Below, in pieces: positions 35,957 through 44,714 of a stretch of DNA of 64,000 nt. Both the position numbers and the translations under genes were made by a program. The notes beneath the pieces were generated by a model that saw nothing but the letters and a program-made list of their open reading frames with translations, ran no database searches and had not been told where the DNA came from. The first letter of the stretch is position 1. Every line of letters begins with the position of its first letter. The stretch is from positions 14,203 to 78,202 of the forward strand of contig JADJSY010000036.1 of the NCBI GenBank assembly GCA_016711435.1. Reading direction: 5' to 3'. This DNA comes from Lewinellaceae bacterium. GTDB lineage: Bacteria > Bacteroidota > Bacteroidia > Chitinophagales > Saprospiraceae.

Positions 35957-38167
35957 ATGTCAGCGATTGCTACCGAACACGATATAATAACCGAAAGCCT
36001 TCAGAAATATTTCGGTTTTGATGCTTTTAAAGGCGACCAGCGCGCCATTATCCAATGTCTTTTAGAAGGTAAAGACACTTTTGTCATTATGCCTACAGGC
36101 GGCGGCAAAAGCCTTTGTTACCAGTTGCCCGCGCTGATGTTGCCCGGTACGGCGATCATTATCAGTCCGCTGATTGCCCTGATGAAAAATCAGGTAGACT
36201 CTATCCGGGGTTATTCCGAAGAAGATGAAGTGGCGCACTTTCTCAATTCATCGCTGACGAAAGCGCAAATGAAGAAAGTCAAGCAGGACATTACCGACGG
36301 CAGAACCAAACTGCTGTTCGTCGCGCCGGAAACACTGACCAAAGAGGAAAACATCGAGTTTTTCCAGAACTCCAATATATCTTTCGTCGCAGTAGATGAA
36401 GCCCACTGTATTTCGGAATGGGGACACGACTTCCGCCCGGAATACCGCCGCATCCGCCTGATGCTCGATGCCATTGCCCGCGATGTGCCCATTATGGCGC
36501 TGACGGCTACCGCTACACCCAAAGTTCAGCAGGATATCCTGAAGAACCTGGATATGACGGCGGATGCGACTTATATCTCCTCGTTTAACCGCGACAACCT
36601 GTTTTACGAGATTCGCCCGAAAATCAAAAAAGACCAGACAATCAAATCGATTATCCAGGTCATTAAAGAAGAATTTCGCAATGAATCGGGTATCGTGTAT
36701 GTCCAGAACCGCAAAACTGCCGAAGATATCGCAGAAATGCTCCTGGTGAACGACATCAAGGCGGCGCCTTACCACGCCGGCCTCGACCCGAAAACACGCG
36801 CCAACACGCAGGATGCTTTCCTGAAAGAAGACATCGATGTGATTTGCGCCACCATCGCCTTTGGTATGGGTATCGATAAACCCGATGTGCGCTTCGTCAT
36901 TCACTACGACATGCCGAAGTCCATCGAAAACTACTACCAGGAGACGGGCCGCGCCGGTCGCGACGGGCTTGCAGGCAAGTGTATTGCGTTTTACAACTAT
37001 GCCGATATCCTGCGCCTGGAAAAATTCCTGCGCGACAAACCGGTGGCAGAGCGAGAAATGGGCGCTCAATTGATGCAGGAAGTAGTCGCCTATGCCGAAA
37101 CAGCCTCCTGCCGCCGCCGGTTCCTGCTCCACTATTTTGGGGAAGAATTTGAGGAAAGCCGTTGCCAAAAAATGTGCGACAACTGTAAAAACCCCAAGGA
37201 AAGAGTTGAAGTACAACAGGAAATCATCCACGTCATCCAGTGCATTCTGGATCTGAATGAAAACTACCTGATGAAGACGGTGATGGAATACCTCATGGGC
37301 CGGGAGACGAAAGAAATGAAAGATTTCGGGTTCTCTGAAATGGAACTGTTTGGAGTCGGCGACGACCGGGATGAAAATTTCTGGAGTTCCATCTTCAGAC
37401 ATGCCATGATTAACAACCTGATTTACAAGGAAATAGAACAATTTGGCTTGTTGAAAGTGTCGGATGCCGGTCGGGAATACATTAAGAAACCCTACCCGAT
37501 CCAGATTACCATCAACCACGACTTTGAAGACGGCGACTACGATATAGACGACGAAAAAGGCGGCACAGCAGTACTCGACGAACCCCTGATGGCGATCCTC
37601 AAGGACTTGCGCAAGAGTATTGCCAAAAAACACGACCTGCCGCCATATATTATCTTCCAGGACCCGTCCCTCGAAGATATGGCCACCCAGTACCCGGTTT
37701 CTTTGGATGACCTGACAAAAATCGTGGGTGTTTCACAAGGAAAAGCCCTGAAATATGGTCAGCCTTTTGCCGACGCTATCAAAAAATACTGCGAGGAAAA
37801 TGAAATCGAGCGCCCGATGGATATTACCATCAAAACGGTCGCCAATAAATCCAAAACAAAAGTTGCCATTATTCAAAGTATCGACCGCAAAATACCCCTG
37901 GAAGATATCGCCCGTTCGACCGACATGTCGCTGATCGAACTGTTGGAAGAACTTTATGGCATCGTACAGTCGGGTACCAAGATTAAACTCGACTATTACC
38001 TGAACAAGGTAATCGATGAATATGTACGCGAAACCGTAATCGAGTACTTTAAAGAAGCGGAAACGGATTCTGTAGATGAAGCATTCAAGGAATTAAAAGA
38101 CGACGAAATTACCTGGGAAGAGATTCAACTCATGCGGCTGAAATTCCTCTCTGATTTCGCGAATTAA
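35957..38167 (+). CDS. recQ: ATP-dependent DNA helicase RecQ
   Basis: 736 residues. Walker A MPTGGGKS (45-52), DEAH box VDEAHCISEWGHDFR (about 144-158), motif III ALTATAT, the second helicase domain with YYQETGRAGRDG, the RecQ zinc site (CRRRFLLHYFG, CQKMCDNC), a winged-helix region, and an HRDC domain (about 543-615). A further roughly 120-residue helical tail (DITIKTVANKSKTKVAIIQS onward) extends beyond standard RecQ; I have seen similar tails in Bacteroidota homologues. It is a 3'-5' helicase for recombination and fork repair. Confidence 0.96.
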   Translation: MSAIATEHDIITESLQKYFGFDAFKGDQRAIIQCLLEGKDTFVIMPTGGGKSLCYQLPALMLPGTAIIISPLIALMKNQVDSIRGYSEEDEVAHFLNSSLTKAQMKKVKQDITDGRTKLLFVAPETLTKEENIEFFQNSNISFVAVDEAHCISEWGHDFRPEYRRIRLMLDAIARDVPIMALTATATPKVQQDILKNLDMTADATYISSFNRDNLFYEIRPKIKKDQTIKSIIQVIKEEFRNESGIVYVQNRKTAEDIAEMLLVNDIKAAPYHAGLDPKTRANTQDAFLKEDIDVICATIAFGMGIDKPDVRFVIHYDMPKSIENYYQETGRAGRDGLAGKCIAFYNYADILRLEKFLRDKPVAEREMGAQLMQEVVAYAETASCRRRFLLHYFGEEFEESRCQKMCDNCKNPKERVEVQQEIIHVIQCILDLNENYLMKTVMEYLMGRETKEMKDFGFSEMELFGVGDDRDENFWSSIFRHAMINNLIYKEIEQFGLLKVSDAGREYIKKPYPIQITINHDFEDGDYDIDDEKGGTAVLDEPLMAILKDLRKSIAKKHDLPPYIIFQDPSLEDMATQYPVSLDDLTKIVGVSQGKALKYGQPFADAIKKYCEENEIERPMDITIKTVANKSKTKVAIIQSIDRKIPLEDIARSTDMSLIELLEELYGIVQSGTKIKLDYYLNKVIDEYVRETVIEYFKEAETDSVDEAFKELKDDEITWEEIQLMRLKFLSDFAN

Positions 38168-38434
38168 TAATTTTAACAGGCAGGCGCTTCTTTTAGCCGA
38201 TTGAATAACTGATTTTTGCACATCTCTTTGACTCCTTGAGCCATGAATTGGTCGTAAATGGTACTTATTAACCATTTACAAAGAATAAAGCAGCCCCGTC
38301 AACGTTTTACCGCCGCCCTGTATGAGGTTTCTCAAACAGGCAGCCTCAATACATCCTGCGCCGAAAGGCACATCAGGACCTGTTTTGAATTAATTCTACT
38401 CGTGTATTGTCTAAAAAAGAAAAGTAATTCGTCT

Positions 38435-39976
38435 ATGCAGTGTAAGACTTTCGTTATCAGTTTGGTATCTCTTTTTTCAGTCCTCTTTTCTGCCAATGTT
38501 TCGGCTCAGAGTGAAATACAAATAGCGGATTTGGAGGACCCCATCGATACCACCGATATGCTGGTAGCCAAGGGCAGCAGCACCTTCACCGATGCTCAAC
38601 TTAAAGAACGCCTGTCCCAATTAAGTAGTTGTGTCGATCTTCGTTCCACCGGAGTAGTAAAAGGTTACATCAAAACCTACGTACAACAGAAAACTGAAAA
38701 AGCCCGCAATATGCTGGGGCGCAGGCTCACCTATTTCCCGCTTTTTGAACAAAAACTACGGGAACACGGCCTGCCAACCGACCTCAAATACCTCTCCGTC
38801 GTAGAATCAGCCCTGAATGCAAAAGCCGTATCGAGGGTAGGCGCTACCGGTCTTTGGCAGTTTATGCCGGCCACAGGCAGCGATTACGGCCTGCGCACCA
38901 ACAGCGCCGTAGAAGATCGCAGCAATCCGGTAAAAAGCACCGACGCCGCTGCCCGTTACCTCAAACACCTGTACAAACAGTTTGACGACTGGGCTTTGGC
39001 ATTAGCCGCCTACAACAGCGGCCCGACCCGTGTAAACAGCGCTATCCGCAGGGCCGGAAGCCGCAATTTCTGGTCCATACAACGTTTTTTACCACAGGAA
39101 ACCCGCAACTATGTCCCGGCTTTTATCGCAGCAACCTATCTCTGCAACTATTACACACTCCACGGTTTGCGTCCGAACGAACCGGATCTGGACGAACAAC
39201 TGACCGATTATATGCTCGTGTATGAAGGAATTTCTTTCCGCGACATTGCAGAAGCCACCGGAGTGCCGTACGCTTCGGTCAAAAATCTGAATCCGGGTTT
39301 CCGCCGCGACTATGTTCCGCCTTCTACCACCGGACATTACGTCGTGGTGCCGCAACGGGTAATGCCCGCTTTTGTTCGGTATCTGAACACCGTGAGCAGT
39401 GTTCGCAAATACGTTTGGGAAGCCTACGACGGTTCGCCGATCAATGCCACAGAAATGGGCGACGGACGTTATTATATGAGCTCTGTCAACGTTTCACAGG
39501 CAGAGCACATCGACGTATTCGCTCAAAAATTAGGTCTGTGCGGCGACCAATTGTGCGTCTGGAACAAACTGAGTTCCAATTTTGTACAACCCAATCAAAC
39601 GCTTAAACTCTGGAAACCCGTTTTGGTACAAAAACATACCGGCGGAATCAAGATCGATGCGCCGGGCGCAAAAATACAGGCGGCTTCCAAACCCGCCAAA
39701 GAAACCGGAAAACCAGGGGGAAAACCCGCCACTTCCGATAACAAGGCCAAGCCGGCCGCCGCAATACCTGCTACTACCCAGCAACCCACAATCGAATCCT
39801 ACCAGCGCAACCAAAAACCCGCCGGTGAAATCAGTTTCCAGTACCACACGGTGCGCCGCAACGAATCCCTGGAGGATATCTCCCGGCAATACGCCACTTC
39901 CGTAGAAAGCCTGCGCAAACTCAATAATTTTGATACCGCCAAATTCGGGATGCGTATCAAAATACGCCAATATTGA
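38435..39976 (+). CDS. mltD: LysM-containing membrane-bound lytic murein transglycosylase
   Basis: Start taken at 38435 (MQCKTFVISLVSLFSVLFSA), which gives a clean signal peptide cleaved near NVSA/QSE; the ATG at 38258 adds 59 unlikely residues. SLT domain about 95-230 with catalytic Glu124 in YLSVVESALNAKAVS, then GATGLWQFMPATG and ALAAYNSGP, the MltD-type signature. LysM-like modules follow: about 265-310 (ISFRDIAEATGVPYASVKNL), about 350-400, and C-terminal HTVRRNESLEDISRQYATS, separated by a Lys/Pro/Ala-rich linker. It cleaves peptidoglycan non-hydrolytically in the periplasm. Confidence 0.93.
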   Translation: MQCKTFVISLVSLFSVLFSANVSAQSEIQIADLEDPIDTTDMLVAKGSSTFTDAQLKERLSQLSSCVDLRSTGVVKGYIKTYVQQKTEKARNMLGRRLTYFPLFEQKLREHGLPTDLKYLSVVESALNAKAVSRVGATGLWQFMPATGSDYGLRTNSAVEDRSNPVKSTDAAARYLKHLYKQFDDWALALAAYNSGPTRVNSAIRRAGSRNFWSIQRFLPQETRNYVPAFIAATYLCNYYTLHGLRPNEPDLDEQLTDYMLVYEGISFRDIAEATGVPYASVKNLNPGFRRDYVPPSTTGHYVVVPQRVMPAFVRYLNTVSSVRKYVWEAYDGSPINATEMGDGRYYMSSVNVSQAEHIDVFAQKLGLCGDQLCVWNKLSSNFVQPNQTLKLWKPVLVQKHTGGIKIDAPGAKIQAASKPAKETGKPGGKPATSDNKAKPAAAIPATTQQPTIESYQRNQKPAGEISFQYHTVRRNESLEDISRQYATSVESLRKLNNFDTAKFGMRIKIRQY

Positions 39977-40002
39977 CCGTCAGATAAATATCCCGGTCGT
40001 TA

Positions 40003-40143
40003 GGCTGTCTTTAGGGGTTGATAAAGGTTGATGAGGGTTGATAAAAGTTGATATTTGCTCCTCGAAAAGGAAGCATACATATCAACTTTTATCAACCCTC
40101 ATCAACCTTTTTTATCAACCCTCATCAACCTTTTGAGACAGTT
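40003..40143. repeat. Inverted repeat (GGTTGATAA word) between mltD and the response regulator
   Basis: Left arm from CTGTCTTTAGGGGTTGATAA (40003-40052), right arm 40081-40143 with ATCAACC words ending GAGACAG. The loop is about 28 nt. The right arm has one extra word unit, so arms differ in length. It has the same words and flanks as 35607-35765. Confidence 0.85.
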
Positions 40144-40167
40144 TTTCCAAAAACAAGACATATACAC

Positions 40168-40362
40168 ATGACCACCCGCGCACTGCTCATCGAAGACGAA
40201 CCCGAAGGCCTTGAGAACCTTTGCAACATGCTCGCCAAATACTGCCCGGAAGTGGAAGTGGTTGCTACCGGCGCCTCTAATGCCGACCTGCTTCGCCTGG
40301 CCGCAGACGACCGCGACCGCCAGTTTGATGTGGCATTTTTAGACATCAGCCTGCCCGACTAA
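40168..40362 (+). pseudogene. LytTR response regulator, truncated receiver domain (5' part)
   Basis: The natural start is the ATG at 40168 (MTTRALLIEDEPEGLENLCN). It shows the acidic pocket (IEDEPE) and the phospho-acceptor Asp in VAFLDISLPD, then stops at once. The following DNA resumes in another frame with KYALQAFEFAAIDYVTKPI, so about 25-27 residues of the receiver (helix 3, strand 4 with its conserved Ser/Thr) are missing as well as the frame. That is a deletion rather than a single-base error. Either the gene is dead or the assembly collapsed here; poor sequence begins 550 bp downstream. Confidence 0.75.
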
Positions 40363-40369
40363 ATACGCT

Positions 40370-40867
40370 TTGCAGGCATTTGAGTTTGCCGCTATCGACT
40401 ATGTCACAAAACCCATTGAAAGAGAAGAACTGATTCGCGCCACCGGCAGAATTCGGAAGAAAAACGCAGGCACCAAAGAACGCCTGGAGGTATTGCAACA
40501 AAACTACGCCCCCAATACGCCCAATACTTTTGAAAAAATCGGCATTTCAGCCATGGACGGCGTTCACTTTGTGCGCCTGAGCGAAATCATCCGGCTCGAA
40601 GCCGAAGACAATTACACCCATTTTATGCTGAAATCGGGCGACCGCATCACGGCCAGCCGGACGATCAAAGCGTATGAGGATACGCTCACTTCGCTCAACT
40701 TTGTACGGGTGCATAAAAAGCATATTGTCAATATGAATTTTATGAAAACCTATATCAAAGGAGAAGGCGGCTACCTGATTATGGAAAACGGCGATTCCAT
40801 TGAAGTGTCGCGCCGCAAAAAATCCAACCTCATGGATTCCGTCCGCCGTATGCACGGCGAAATCTGA
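40370..40867 (+). CDS. LytTR response regulator, end of receiver plus DNA-binding domain (3' part)
   Basis: 165 codons: the receiver's last part with its conserved Lys (FEFAAIDYVTKPIEREEL), a linker, and a complete LytTR DNA-binding domain from about residue 65 (VHFVRLSEIIRLEAEDNYTH, RTIKAYEDTL, FVRVHKKHIVNMNFMKTY, GGYLIMENGDSIEVSRRKK). LytTR regulators usually pair with an LytS-type histidine kinase, but none is adjacent. As sequenced it lacks a proper start and phospho-acceptor and would be at most a free DNA-binding domain. See 40168-40362 for the missing piece. Confidence 0.85.
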   Translation: MQAFEFAAIDYVTKPIEREELIRATGRIRKKNAGTKERLEVLQQNYAPNTPNTFEKIGISAMDGVHFVRLSEIIRLEAEDNYTHFMLKSGDRITASRTIKAYEDTLTSLNFVRVHKKHIVNMNFMKTYIKGEGGYLIMENGDSIEVSRRKKSNLMDSVRRMHGEI

Positions 40868-40904
40868 ACGGATTTGTCAAAAACGGATATTTTAAGTTGA
40901 TTTT

Positions 40905-41425
<521 letters not shown>

Positions 41426-41454
41426 AAGCGAATTGATTTTGATACCTGACGATG

Positions 41455-41533
41455 CGCGCCGGCGATGCGCGCGGGATTTCATCCGCTCGTAGAGCCGTGG
41501 CATTAGTTCTTCGATTTTGCAGGGTAATAAAAT
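41455..41533 (-). repeat. Interspersed repeat, second copy of the 30.69-kb sequence
   Basis: Read on the minus strand, ACCCTGCAAAATCGAAGAAC, then GCGGATGAAATCC, matches 30687-30760 over about 70 bp with scattered differences. In both copies one frame reads FITLQNRRTNA, but the frames diverge at once, so shared DNA rather than shared protein is the better reading. Confidence 0.7.
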
Positions 41534-41629
41534 CCGGGGCGGCTCTTGTTTCAAAATTTCCCATAAAGTGGAAAACTTCCCGTTTTTTTGCCCAACCAAG
41601 TGCGCGATTTCCTGTTTAACATCGTTTTA

Positions 41630-41707
41630 TCAACCTCATCAACCCCTATAAACCTTTATAAACCCTCATCAACCCTATAACCCCTCATCAACTTTTATCA
41701 ACCTTTA
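41630..41707 (+). repeat. Unpaired ATCAACC word array before the M16 peptidase
   Basis: TATCAACCTCATCAACCCC, CTATAAACC and CTTTATCAACC-type words fill the 80 bp before the ATG at 41721. It is the same word family as 35607 and 40003, without a facing arm; the expected partner region upstream is the unreliable GC block. Confidence 0.6.
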
Positions 41708-41720
41708 ATCAGGGAAAAAT

Positions 41721-44594
41721 ATGCACGACTACGCACCTTCCAAAAATACTATATTTCAATCCGTTACGGGCGACCCTATTCAGGTGCAAATGCACACGCT
41801 GGCCAACGGACTCCGTCTTTTTCTTTCCGTCAATACCGACGAACCGCGCGTATATACTGAAATCGCCGTACGGGCAGGCAGCAAACACGATCCGGCGGAT
41901 ACAACGGGCCTCGCGCACTACTTCGAGCACATGATGTTCAAAGGAACGGATCGGCTCGGGTCGCTCGACTGGCCGCAGGAAAAGGCACTACTGGATCAGA
42001 TCGAACTGAAATTTGAAGCGCACCGCAAAGAGCAGGATCCTGCCCAAAAAGCGGTGTTATATGCAGAAATCGACCGGCTGAGTTTTGAAGCCGCCCGCTT
42101 TGCCGCCGCCAATGAATACGATAAATTAGTGAGCGCTATCGGCGCCAAAGACACCAATGCCTACACCTGGGTGGAACAAACGGTGTATGTGAACGACATC
42201 CCGTCCAATGAACTGGAACGCTGGTTTGCACTCGAAAGCGAACGGTTTCGCCGGCCCATTCTCCGGCTTTTTCATACCGAATTAGAGACGGTTTTTGAAG
42301 AATACAATATCAGTCAGGACCGCGATTTCCGAAAAACCCTGAAGGCCATGCAGGAGGTGCTGACGCCTACGCATCCGTATGGAACCCAAACGACGCTGGG
42401 TCGCGGCGAAGACCTGAAAAACCCTTCCCAAACAAATATTTACCAGTTTTTCGACCGTTATTATGTACCGAATAACATAGCAATTGTAATGGTCGGCGAT
42501 TTTAACCCGGAACAGGCGGTGCATTTGGCGGAACGTTATTTCGGACAATTCCAGGCCAAACCCCTGCCGGCTTTCAGTTTTGAACCCCAACCGCCCTTAA
42601 GCGCCCGCACCCGGCGCGATGTATACGGACAGGAAACATCCTGGATAGAAATGGCCTGGCGTTTTGATGGCGCCCGATCGGAAGAAGCGCTGATATTACC
42701 CATGATCGCAGGCATCCTGCACAATTACCAGGCCGGCCTTTTTGACCTGAACATCACCCAGCAGCAACGCCTGCTCGAAGCATTCGCCTACCCACGGGTA
42801 ATGGAAGATTTCAGCAGCCTGATTCTGCATGCCAAACCCCGGGAGGGGCAATCGCTGGAAGAAGTGGAGCAAATTCTTCTGGAACAAATTGAAAACCTGC
42901 AAAAAGGCAACTTTGAAGACTGGCTCCCGGCGGCTGTATTCAAAGACCTGAAATTGTCGGAAACCAAGGAGTTTGAAAAAAACCAGGGCCGCGCCAATGC
43001 AATCAGCAACGCCTATATTCTCGGAATTGACTGGCCGGAGATGGTGCAACGCTGGAAAAAACTGGAAAAAATTACCAAAGCAGATATCGTGGCGTTCGCA
43101 CAGAAATTAGTGCGCACCGACAATTACGGCATTGTGTTCAAGCACCACGGCGAAGACAAATCGGTGATGAAAGTGGACAAACCGCCCATCACGCCGATTG
43201 AAGTGAATCGATCGGATATGTCCGGCTTCGCACAGCATTTCCTGGAGCAAACAAGCGCAGATATTGAACCACAATTTGTTGATTTTAAGGAACTTATCAA
43301 AACATCTGCTGTTTTTAAAAACCTGAAACTCCGTGCCGTCCACAATAAGGCCACCCAACTTTTCAGGCTGTATTACGCTTTCGATATGGGCCGTCTGAGC
43401 GACCGGAAACTGGGCCTGGCAGCATCATATCTGTCTTTTCTTGGTACTTCCCGTTATACTGCTTCGGAAATGCAACAGGCTTTCTACCGGCTGGGGGTTC
43501 ATTTTTCGACAACTTGTCACGACGATCATTTTTACCTGACACTAACAGGACTTCAGGAATCACTCGAAGAAGGCGTTCGCTTAATGGAACACCTGCTGGC
43601 CGATATGCAGCCTAACCCGGATGCCTTGCAAAACCTCGTTGCAGATATCCTGTTGCGGCGTGAAAACAACAAAAAGGACAAACGCACGATCCTGATGAAA
43701 GGGATGGCGAGTTACGCGAAATATGGCTCCGTATCTCCTTTTACCGACAAGATGACGAAAGAACAACTGTCCGACCCACATCTTGCCGTTGAACTGATCG
43801 AGTTGCTGAAAGGCCTGACCGGATACAAACACGAAATTTTTTACTGCGGCCCTCAAACAGCCCGAACGGTCGCCAATATTCTGAAACGCCACCATCCGGT
43901 CTCTGCTACTGCAAAAACGCCTGTTCCGCCAAAAAAATACCCGGAGATAGGCACTAAAAAAGACAAGGTGTACTTCGTGCATTTTCCCATGGTGCAGGTG
44001 GAAATGTTGCTCTTATCCAAAGGCACGCCAAAGTTCAACCTCGGCGAATACGTTTTCAGCGAATGGTACAACCAGTATTTTGGGTACGGCCTTTCCTCGA
44101 TCGTTTTCCAGGACATCCGGGAATCCAAAGCCCTGGCCTATTCCGCGTATGCGGTGGCAGCCAATCCCGCCCGAAAAAACCGGGCGCATTTCCTGCAATC
44201 CTACATCGGCACACAGCCGGATAAACTGCACGAAGCGGTGGAAGCGTTTCAGACGATCCTGGAAACGATGCCGGTCTCTTTGCCTCAAATGGAAAATGCC
44301 CGCCAAAGCGTACTCAAACAAATCGCTTCCGGGCGTATTAAAAAAGCAGACCTCTACTGGACCTGGCGCGCCAACCGCGACAAAGGTTTCCCAAACCACG
44401 ACCTGCGGGCCGATATTTACCGCACCCTGGAAAAAGCAGATGCTGCCGACCTGATTCACTTCCAGCAAAAACACGTCAAAGGCCGGAAATATACCTGGCT
44501 GATACTCGGCGACCGCGACCGTATCGACTTTAAATTCCTGAAAAAAATTGGGAAGGTGCAGGAACTGACGCTGGAGGAAATTTTTGGATACTAG
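41721..44594 (+). CDS. M16-family zinc metallopeptidase, two-domain
   Basis: 957 residues, the size of a full double-domain M16 enzyme. The zinc motif HYFEH (66-70, GLAHYFEHMMFKGTDRLGS) is intact, with the third ligand Glu in the downstream ETVFEEYNISQD segment. It has the usual inactive C-terminal half (RLYYAFDMGRLSDRKLGLAA, FGYGLSSIVFQDIRESKAL). No signal peptide is evident at the start used (MHDYAPSKNTIFQSVTGDPI), which would suggest a cytoplasmic oligopeptidase. It converges on polX, with a long inverted repeat filling the gap. Confidence 0.92.
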   Translation: MHDYAPSKNTIFQSVTGDPIQVQMHTLANGLRLFLSVNTDEPRVYTEIAVRAGSKHDPADTTGLAHYFEHMMFKGTDRLGSLDWPQEKALLDQIELKFEAHRKEQDPAQKAVLYAEIDRLSFEAARFAAANEYDKLVSAIGAKDTNAYTWVEQTVYVNDIPSNELERWFALESERFRRPILRLFHTELETVFEEYNISQDRDFRKTLKAMQEVLTPTHPYGTQTTLGRGEDLKNPSQTNIYQFFDRYYVPNNIAIVMVGDFNPEQAVHLAERYFGQFQAKPLPAFSFEPQPPLSARTRRDVYGQETSWIEMAWRFDGARSEEALILPMIAGILHNYQAGLFDLNITQQQRLLEAFAYPRVMEDFSSLILHAKPREGQSLEEVEQILLEQIENLQKGNFEDWLPAAVFKDLKLSETKEFEKNQGRANAISNAYILGIDWPEMVQRWKKLEKITKADIVAFAQKLVRTDNYGIVFKHHGEDKSVMKVDKPPITPIEVNRSDMSGFAQHFLEQTSADIEPQFVDFKELIKTSAVFKNLKLRAVHNKATQLFRLYYAFDMGRLSDRKLGLAASYLSFLGTSRYTASEMQQAFYRLGVHFSTTCHDDHFYLTLTGLQESLEEGVRLMEHLLADMQPNPDALQNLVADILLRRENNKKDKRTILMKGMASYAKYGSVSPFTDKMTKEQLSDPHLAVELIELLKGLTGYKHEIFYCGPQTARTVANILKRHHPVSATAKTPVPPKKYPEIGTKKDKVYFVHFPMVQVEMLLLSKGTPKFNLGEYVFSEWYNQYFGYGLSSIVFQDIRESKALAYSAYAVAANPARKNRAHFLQSYIGTQPDKLHEAVEAFQTILETMPVSLPQMENARQSVLKQIASGRIKKADLYWTWRANRDKGFPNHDLRADIYRTLEKADAADLIHFQQKHVKGRKYTWLILGDRDRIDFKFLKKIGKVQELTLEEIFGY

Positions 44595-44597
44595 GAT

Positions 44598-44714
44598 TAG
44601 AGAAGTGAGAGGTGAGAAGTGAGATACGTAGAGTACACCGCTCCGCATTTAGCAATAAAAATGCGAAGCGGTGTACTCTACGTATCTCACCTCTCACCTC
44701 TCACTTCTCACTTC
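44598..44714. repeat. Inverted repeat with about 54-bp arms overlapping the polX stop
   Basis: Left arm 44598-44650 (GAGAAGTGAGAGG words, then TACGTAGAGTACACCGCTCC), loop of about 9 nt, right arm 44660-44714. It starts 4 bp after the M16 stop and its right arm overlaps the stop of the convergent PolX-like gene at 44708. GTGAGAGG words are shared with 33671-33980, and GTACTCTACG with the tandem repeat at 49967. Confidence 0.88.

Noticed and set aside
36248..37633. 461-codon minus-strand frame
   Set aside because: Antisense to recQ, phenylalanine/histidine-rich shadow composition, no motif.
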